Below are positions 48,701 through 64,000 of a stretch of 64,000 nt of DNA, in pieces. The position numbers and the translations under genes are program-made. The stretch comes from Phoenix dactylifera (Eukaryota > Streptophyta > Magnoliopsida > Arecales > Arecaceae). The notes below the pieces were generated by a model. The model was not told the origin of the DNA. It worked only from the letters and a program-made list of their open reading frames with translations, and did no database searches. The stretch is from NCBI RefSeq assembly GCF_009389715.1, contig NC_052395.1:25821670-25885669 (forward strand), written 5' to 3'. Numbering within the stretch: position 1 is the first letter of the stretch; each line of letters starts with the position of its first letter.

Positions 48701-49498
48701 GGCCCTATTTGGGGGAGCTTTTGGAGGGCCAAAAAGCACTTTCTGGCCCTCCAAAAGTACTTCTAGATAAAAAATGGTGTTTGGTAAAATTTTCGGAAAG
48801 CTATTTCAGTTTTTGCGGGAAGCTGAAAACAGCTTTTGGAAAAAAAGCTCCAATTTAGAGCTTTCCGAAAATGCTGTTTTCAGCTTTATCGGAAAGCTGT
48901 TTTTTGGACCAAAATACCCTCATTTAAATCACACTTTTTTTCCAAAACCCTTATCCCGCCTTTTTCTTTCTTCCTTTCCCTCTCAATCTTCTTCTTCCTT
49001 TCTCTCTATTTGTTAGAGAGATAAATGGTCATTAAAAGGATGAAAAATTAATTTACACTAATAATTATAATATTTTATATATTTATTATTTTATTATACT
49101 ATAAATATAATATTATATTACATTATATCATAATACATTGATATGTTATTTAAATAATTGAATATTATATTAAATTATTATTCTATAATACATAATATTA
49201 TAGTACTATATTATAATAATATTATATTACATTACATTAATATTATACTATATCATATATTTATATATTAATACATATTATATTTTATTATACTCTATTA
49301 TATAATACTGGTAATGTTCTTTATGGTCATTTTGTCACACAAAAGTACTTTCTCAGTTTGTTTACCAAACATATATTAAAGTGCCACAACACATTAGAAA
49401 TATAGTTACCAAATAGCAAACAGCTTTTTATAAATGCTCTGCTTCAAACAGCTCTACTTCCAAAAGCTCTACTACTAACAACTCCTCCAAACAGGGCC
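48701..49498. mobile_element. PIF/Harbinger-type MITE
   Basis: The element is 798 bp, starts GGCCCTATTTGGGGGAG and ends CTCCTCCAAACAGGGCC. These are good inverted ends, flanked on both sides by TTA (48698-48700, 49499-49501). A TTA/TAA target and GGCCCTGTTTGG-type ends are characteristic of PIF/Harbinger. The centre is very AT-rich (ATATTATA runs), and AGCTTTT words face each other near both ends. Nothing in it is coding. Confidence 0.85.
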
Positions 49499-49501
49499 TT
49501 A

Positions 49502-51100
49502 GTCCATCATATGGTGTATCTCTTTATCCATGACATGGCTAGCTATCTTAAGCAAAGTCCAAAAGGCTTTGACCACAGTGACTTCTTAACCTATTTAATA
49601 ATAAGCATCACAATTTTTTTTTTCTATTTCAAACATTTAATAACTTTTCGTATTATGCATGTTCTAGAACAATACATTCAAGGTGATGTATCCTGTAAGT
49701 TATCTTTAATTGGGACAAAATACCGGTCCAACTATATCTCCCGAAATTTTTTGCTTTTTATTTGCAACCTGACTAGAGTTTACATGGAAAAGGGCTATGA
49801 GTAACTTCTTTTGTTTTTTTTCCATCTCTACTTTGGAATGAAGCAAGCTACTCGTCTTTCCCCCAACCATGGCAACACAATAAACATCCTACAACCTTTC
49901 TCTTCTCAATCCATGTGATGGTTATAATGCACTAGGTTTTTCATTAATCATCAAGGTTCATACATAACGAAATGACAACTTCAACAATTCAACTCTTGTT
50001 TTTTTTTTTTTTTTTTTTGGTACATCAATTCAATTCTTGTTTATATTGATTTCTCCAATCCAATCCATTGGGATAGCAATGAAATTGGCAATCTTGCTCC
50101 TTTTTCTCATAAAACTTGGGATTTAAAAATACAATAAAAGTTAATTCCTTTAAAACATATGGTAAAACTTACAATACCTAAGATTAGCAATTGGAATATA
50201 TGATGATTTTTTATTTATCTTACAATTGTGGGCCAAGTCAAATTCACAAAAGAAAATAGAGCAGGTTGCATAAAGTTCCCTCCTTGTCTATAGGCCCAAG
50301 GGAAATTAAAATTTCATGGTGCCTCCATGTCGTGGTCCTTGCCTGGTCCTAATTGTTGTGCTCTCTCCCATTAGGATAATGTCTAGTAATTAGGATTGCA
50401 TAATTAATTAATAGTTATCCATCCAAATATAATGTTCACCGTCTATTTGGAGAATCCTTTTAGAAGTACATCCAAATCATAAAAATATCAAAAAAATATT
50501 AATCATATTAAATACTCATGAAAATTTCTTTATTTATGAACGTTTCTTTAATAAGTTATTTAGTAACTCTACAAATAAATGACAAGATATTTCGGTAATT
50601 TTTATCTCGATGGATTTATTTAGTGAAGATAATTTTGTTGAGACGGTAAATTACAAGGAAGGTAAGATTTGAGTCTAGATATCTTGTTTCGACGGTTAAA
50701 AAAAAAATTAGCATGCAAAAAGTCTTTAGCCAACACAACGGAATTGAAGATCGCTATTTTTAATAAATAAATTTGGAGAAGTTGATTCCTTGGCTCCTGG
50801 CGACGGGTCTCCCGGGTCCAGCACGTGAGCGTATTAATTTTCCTGGGTAAAATTAGAGAGTTGATAAGACCAAAGGCTGGAATTTTCTTGTAACAAACAC
50901 CTTCTAACTCCGTCAAATGACGTTGCCCTTCGTTTCCCCCGGCCCGCGGGAGCCGGGCACGTGTTACACGCCATGACGCCAATCATCTTACCTGCCGCCG
51001 ACGCTCTCCCCACCCGCTTGGTTCGTGGGAAGCGTGGTGAAAAAAAATATTTTCAAATTTTTTAATAGAATAAAATAAGATTTTCATTAAGAGCAAGGTG
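49502..51100. other. Intergenic, no gene recognised
   Basis: This is AT-rich DNA with poly-T patches. A GC-richer patch at about 50790-50970 has a CACGTG and could be an old regulatory region, but no motif fixes a function. ORFs are short and not conserved. Confidence 0.5.
49999..50022 (-). mobile_element. Minimal retroelement tail: T-run plus GGTAC
   Basis: About twenty T then GGTAC are flanked by near-identical direct repeats, ACAATTCAACTCTTG (ending 49998) and TCAATTCAATTCTTG (ending 50039). On the minus strand this is GTACC plus poly(A), the same 3' end as at 36415-36481, pointing to one LINE-like family. Confidence 0.45.
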
Positions 51101-51111
51101 ACTATTTTATA

Positions 51112-51554
51112 AGGGTTTTTTTTTCATGAATACCATCCTAAATATCGAATTTTGCATAAAAACTATTCCAAAATTAATATTCACATGTATACTCATAAAA
51201 CACTTATTTTGCTATTTTATACTTTTTTATATTTTTGCTTCTGTATATGTACCCATGCCATCTAACGCTAGTTTCAAATTAAAATGACTAAAATGCTTTT
51301 AGTGGGTAGATGTGTAAAAAAAAATATTTATAAAGCAATTACGATTGAGGACAAAAAAATAATTTCAAAATTTTATTTTATTTTTAATTATAATAAATAT
51401 GGTTTTTTATTAAGAGCGTTAGAAAAACTGTTACATTAGGGGTATTTGTATAAAAATAGTGTTCTATGAGGATACATAAATAAATATAGATTTTAAGAGG
51501 GTATTCGCACAAATTTGAATTTTTAGAATGGTGTTCATACCCAAAAAAAAAAAC
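51112..51554. mobile_element. Mutator-like MITE (about 443 bp)
   Basis: The ends are AGGGTTTTTTTTT..GAATACCATCCTAAA and, reversed, GGTTTTTTTTT..GAACACCATTCTAAA, forming imperfect inverted repeats of about 35 bp. The element is flanked by the direct repeat CTATTTTATA (51102-51111 and 51555-51564). A 9-10-bp duplication fits Mutator-type elements. It is non-coding. Confidence 0.65.
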
Positions 51555-52310
51555 CTATTTTATATTTTTTTTAGAAAAATTGGATACTCAACCAAATATA
51601 AACTATAAAATTTATTATTTTTTAATCAACTAAATATATAAAAATTAGTTTTTTAAGCATAATATATTTTAATATTATTTTTTTTAAAAAAATCGATGAG
51701 ATTTTTTTTTTGACTAAGCAAACGGATCCTAAGGTTACCTCCGGTGACCAAGAACGCAAAACCGCGTCAGGCGACCAAACTTTAAAATTTCCAGTTGGTG
51801 CATTTAGAGATCGGACATGTCTTCACGTTGACTACGATGTGCTTAATTAATGAAAACGGCACCCGATAAATACACCCCACTTTAATAGTGGTTGCACCCT
51901 CCGTGACTGTATCGCTTGAAAGCATTATTGAGCGTCGCACTCAATGGGGGTCCATTATTTATCACAAGGCGGAGTCCCTTTCTGTTTCCAACCACGACAA
52001 GCATCAGGAGGATAAGAAAATTATTATAGGAAAAAAAAAATATATGGAGATGCAGGATTGGAAAAGACGAACGCTGCCGCTTCTTCTGAATTAGTTGCAG
52101 TCACGATTAGGCGGCGGCGATTCGGTCCGTTTGGTTGTCTAATCCTTTCCCCAACTTGTTACCACATCTTAGCCTCGTTTGCAGCTTCCAAGCTCTTCAA
52201 ATTTGACTCCAAGAACGCTCTAAAATTTCCTTCAAATCCCATCCCATCGTCCTCCCCAATTCCCCTCTCACCTCTTCTTGAATTGGTTTATTGGGGGTTC
52301 TTGCGAAGAG

Positions 52311-60057
<7,747 letters not shown>

Positions 60058-62063
60058 CTTTTATGGCACATGTCATGTCACACTGCTCAATTGAGCCAGG
60101 TTAAGAAAGTCAAATATCAAATGCCATTGAGATCACGAAGTCACCGAGAAGATGGCACACATTTCAGCTTGTATCTTCTTTGTCTCAGATAGTGGATGCT
60201 ATGTGTATACCTAGCCTTTTTTTGGGTATCATGCAATTAGGAACGGGCTTGTGCGTTTGCTTGCAAAAGATCTCGGGTTTTTGGAGAGGTAGACTTTGTA
60301 TTGCTCTGCTTTGTGACGTTTGGAACTATTTTTCTATCACGAAGGGTTTGTATTCTTATTTTTCTGAGAGGTAGGAGAATGGCAAGGTACTCTGAATTAT
60401 TGATGTGGCAATAAGTTGGCTTTGTTCAATATGAAGATATTCCATTTGGGTTATAAAGTGCCGTAAAAAATCTCAAATATTAACAGGATTTATGCTTCTG
60501 TGTATGGTCTGAACACAAGACAATAAGCAGCTTGAAAATTTAGAAGTTGGACGCGAGAAGGTGCAGAATTTCTTTCTTTTTTTTGCCTCTTTTTCCCCTA
60601 AGGTTGTGGGAACTCTCCTGTGTTGAAGATCAGTGTCTCATTGACAAAAAAGTTAAAAACAGAACAAAAAAAAGAAAAAAAAAAACCGACCTCACACACT
60701 ACTCAGTTCTTGATCTCGCATGACAACGAGAAATATTTATTTAAATCGATACAAGTATTATTACCCAAAAATACAAATATTAATTTCAAATCTCTCACAG
60801 TAATCAGTTCTTGATCTCTCACATTTTTTTAAACCAATGTAAATCTTTTTTATTTGGGTAAAAACCAATGTAAATCTTATTTTCAAACATATAATCCAGT
60901 CTCGACCGCTACTTGTTGCAATATAAATTTCCAAAAGAAATAACGGTCGCCATTTTTGGCTGCAGGCATAAGAGAAATTATTTTGATATTTAAAGGTTGG
61001 ACTGGATACTGGCGGGCTGGATGTAGGATAAAACAGAAATCTACAAACTCGAACTTGATCTTTTCATAAAATGAGCAAAAAAATAAACCCAAATCTGATC
61101 ATTTTACTATATATATATATATATATATATAACTTAATCCGATCTATAATGGGTTAAATCAAGTTCAATGAATTAAATAGGTTAAGCATTGCCATAGTTA
61201 TCATGAAAAATGATATTTCATTATAGTGCAAAAATCTAAAATTCTACCTCTAAGTTTCTTTTAAAAATCAACTATTGAATAGAAAAGCAACTTATCTAGT
61301 AATAAAATAGAATAGAACCTTGAAGTTGTAAATTAATAATTTCCTAAGAAGAAGGAAATAATTATTAGATATAGATAGAACTTTACCCAGCTTTATAAAA
61401 TGATACGAATATGATTATAGATAACTTGCGGCAATTATATGGAACCGGGATACCTTATAATTAGGAAGCCCTTTAAAATAGTCTTCTCCCCGCAAAGAAA
61501 GAAGGAAACCCATTGCTATTAAATGCTTTTGGAAAGATTAATTAACAAATACCGCGGATAGACAGGGCTGGACCAGTTGAAAGAAAATACTTGAGATTTA
61601 AACCTATAACCACAAATTTAATCAACTCTCAGATTACCAGGACAACAAGTAGTTCATACTACAAGCGACATAAGCTAAGCCTAGAATGTTCAGAAAATGT
61701 CATTCACCCGCTACTTAAATAATCAATTTTTTTTATAAAAAACAAATAATTTTTTATCTTTTTGGTGCAAAATTTAAGAAAAGAATACATGCTTCATTTT
61801 ATTTATTTGATAATTATTAAGACTCCACTATTTTTAAACAATAAAAATATCAATTGTTTTACATTTTCCTATATCATATGCTTTTATATATATTTAAAAA
61901 ATTAAATGAATCATGATTTTTTTTATTCATGCCGTAATTAGAGGGTAGTATGTAGATCAATATGTTTTCAAGTGCTATATTTAATTAACCAGCCGGAAGT
62001 GTCTCACTAGAACAGCCACTACTATATTTCCTTGATATGCATTTACCCATACAAGTGAAGGAT
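60058..62063. other. CDPK 3' UTR and intergenic region
   Basis: About the first 350 bases should be the CDPK 3' UTR. The rest is AT-rich, convergent with the TYW2-type gene on the other strand, and has no coding signal. Confidence 0.5.
61109..61131. repeat. (AT)n microsatellite
   Basis: An uninterrupted TA/AT run of about eleven units lies in intergenic DNA. It is likely polymorphic in length. Confidence 0.9.
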
Positions 62064-63953
62064 CTACGCTTGCTTGCATCTTACATCAGCAACAAGATGA
62101 CGAATATGAGGCCCATACCACTTCACTCGCTCTACGTGTTCTACTGAAACAGCCCAATGTAAACCTGAAACAGAGAACTTATATAAATGTTCAATTTGGA
62201 TTACAGCAAGCTAGCTTTCTATGCTGCCGAAGTACTCTTAAATGACCTATCAATACCTTCAGATTGTGCAATGCTCCTTATGGAATTAACAACATATTCT
62301 GACCATGAGAATTCCTCCGAGTCATTGACATTTCCATGCACATGCAGCATACCACCTTCCGCCCTGGAAACCAGGATACAGTACAAGTTATAAGGACTTC
62401 GGACACCATTTATTTCAGGTTTGGCAAAACAGCTGATAAGACCAGGGCACAAAATGCAGGGTACTGTGCATAACACTAATATGATACAGGCTCAAAGGAC
62501 AAAACTTAATGGCACAGAAGATAGACGTCAAAGACTTGAATGGACCCCGATATATGAACAGACATAGTAAACTATCAAACGCCAACATCTCCATGCCCCA
62601 AATAGCATTGTAAAGAGAAGCATCTTTTATAAAAGTTTTTTTTTTTTTTTGAAAATCTTCCGGGCGGGGGGGGGGGGGGGACAAATGCGTTCATATGTCC
62701 TGCTTGCTCATATGCATCCTAACTCTTTGCCCTGTACTCCCCCCCGCCCCCGCCCCCGCGACGACCACCTTCCCACCCACACACCCCCCCAACGCCCCCC
62801 ACCCCCCGGCGCAACCCCGCCTTTTCTCTCTGCCGTTGTTTTTCAGTATCAGGGTTAACTTCTATTTTGACAAAAAGAATTAATTCTGGAGGCAACTTCT
62901 TATTAGTTATTTTACTTGTTCAAAAGCTCAAGCAAGAAAAGATACACCTTATGTAATACAAATGTAATGAATAGATAGATCATAGTCATTTTAGACAACG
63001 CATTTGCATGTAACCCATTATGTTTGGAGCCACTTTAAGGTTTCAATACATATAATTTTCCTCTGCCTCTCTAATGCATGTTCCAGCATCACAGAGAATC
63101 TTGGTAACATACTCCAATACAACAAAAATATTCAATCTAGCCCATGCACTCAAGTCACAACCTCAATAGCAGACACTGTAAGCATCACCTTCCATTCCAT
63201 TCCAACCCATTAGAGAGCATGTCAGTGGCCATGATATGCCTCAACTTAACTTTAAAGGGGTCTGCCAAGTGCTTGCGTCCATACTATTTCAATGGGTACT
63301 TCACAAGTTCAACCCTACAAACTTGGACCTCAAATCTAATCTTATTGACTTAGGTTCTATTGCTGTCTTATAGGCTTAAAAGTTAAGGCGTGCAATACTT
63401 ATACAACACAACAAAGCACCGGCCTAGTTCATCTTTAGCCACTCTAGCAGTCAAACAAATCCATGATTACCGGAACTGATCACAGTCAGCATCAACATGG
63501 AGTGGAGTCTTATTTTTTATCTAATTCCACTAAATTTGCATCTTAGAACAACACCTATGGAACTCCACCACCAACCCAACCCAACCCACCCATCTCAAGA
63601 AAATAAAAAATAAAAATATCCAATCATATCACATTGGCACAATGCTGGGAAAAACTTGGTAGTTAATTAATAGTCCCTTTTGGATTCCAATGATCCAAAT
63701 ATGTACGTTATTGTAATATCAATATCCTAAAGGATAACTATTTTAAAACAAAATGTACAAAACAACGCCATAAAAGTGACAATGCCGAACAAACTATATT
63801 CACAAAAAATTAGTTGATTCTGTAAGTAGGAAACAAGCATGTGAAAGAAACATTACTAGCCAGATGCATTCATTACCTCAAAGCCCTCACAGCAGTAACC
63901 CAACTACACTCACTTGATGGTAGGAGACCAAGGCAAACACGATGCGCGACACC
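62064..63953 (-). CDS. TYW2-type wybutosine-synthesis protein, C-terminal exons (partial)
   Basis: The last three exons are complement(join(62064..62164, 62257..62363, 63877..63953)); the gene continues beyond the right edge of the window. All splice sites are GT..AG and the phases connect. The first visible exon reads GVAHRVCLGLLPSSECSW, the second AEGGMLHVHGN then VVNSIRSIAQSEG, and the last AVSVEHVERVKWYGPHIRH, then a stop at 62064-62066. These match the C-terminal part of the TYW2 methyltransferase-fold enzyme. TYW2 transfers an aminocarboxypropyl group from S-adenosylmethionine to the modified guanosine at position 37 of tRNA-Phe, in wybutosine synthesis. In plants TYW2 is often fused with TYW3 and TYW4 domains at its N-terminal side; whether that holds here cannot be seen. 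No frame damage is seen. Confidence 0.8.
62660..62815. repeat. G-run and C-rich low-complexity patch in TYW2 intron
   Basis: An unbroken run of about fourteen G ends near 62680, followed after about 60 bp by a C-rich segment (CCCCCGCCCCCGCCCCCG and CCCACACACCCCCC). This is non-coding and within the 1.5-kb intron. The runs could fold as a quadruplex or may be assembly-prone. Confidence 0.7.
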
Positions 63954-64000
63954 CTAATGCAGAAATAATTCGCATTAGCCACAAGTAAAACATCTTCAAC

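Noticed and set aside
48673..49024. Three overlapping ORFs near 48.7-49.0 kb
   Set aside because: They lie in the non-coding Harbinger-type MITE and its inverted repeats.
62649..62883. Proline-rich ORFs over the C-rich patch
   Set aside because: Low-complexity sequence inside a TYW2 intron; no conserved motif.

Overview
The window is nuclear DNA of a flowering plant, most probably a monocot and possibly a palm. The genes have plant-type GT..AG introns (the longest is 5.5 kb), the intergenic DNA is AT-rich, and much of the sequence is LTR retrotransposons and MITEs. The palm suggestion is an inference from general genome style and from TACCGTACC-type dispersed repeats; no marker here proves it.

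Layout. 1-1567: gene-free flank. 1573-14539: a complete, very young Ty3/gypsy element of the Tat/Retand type. It has 782-bp LTRs that differ at three positions, a 5-bp target duplication, one uninterrupted gag-pol frame, two successive tandem arrays (121-bp and 46-bp units), and on the opposite strand a three-exon ORF with its own TATA box. 16805-19046 (-): decayed remains of a neuroguidin-like (Sas10/Utp3/C1D) gene. 22861-27366 (+): a glutamate receptor-like (GLR) gene that has lost the middle of its amino-terminal domain, carries two frameshifts, and has a hAT-like element just inside its first intron. 31469-34315 (-): an intact SR-type splicing-factor gene (RS region plus one C-terminal RRM), with a probable 5'-UTR exon ending near 35845.

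36400-37500: short retroelement remnants. 38448-48603: a scrambled Ty1/copia locus with two related pol fragments, an inverted LTR piece, a full 2254-bp LTR, and a leader/gag segment. 48701-49498: a PIF/Harbinger-type MITE with TTA duplications. 51112-51554: a Mutator-like MITE. 52311-60057 (+): an intact eight-exon calcium-dependent protein kinase (CDPK) gene whose first intron holds an inverted-repeat (foldback) element. 62064-63953 (-): the last three exons of a TYW2-type wybutosine-synthesis gene that runs off the right edge.

The host genes are unrelated by pathway (splicing, calcium signalling, tRNA modification, ion channel) and are simply neighbours. The most interesting unit is the young Tat/Retand-like element: sense gag-pol and a spliced antisense gene converge on a composite satellite-like array, and the LTRs carry six identical short palindromes.
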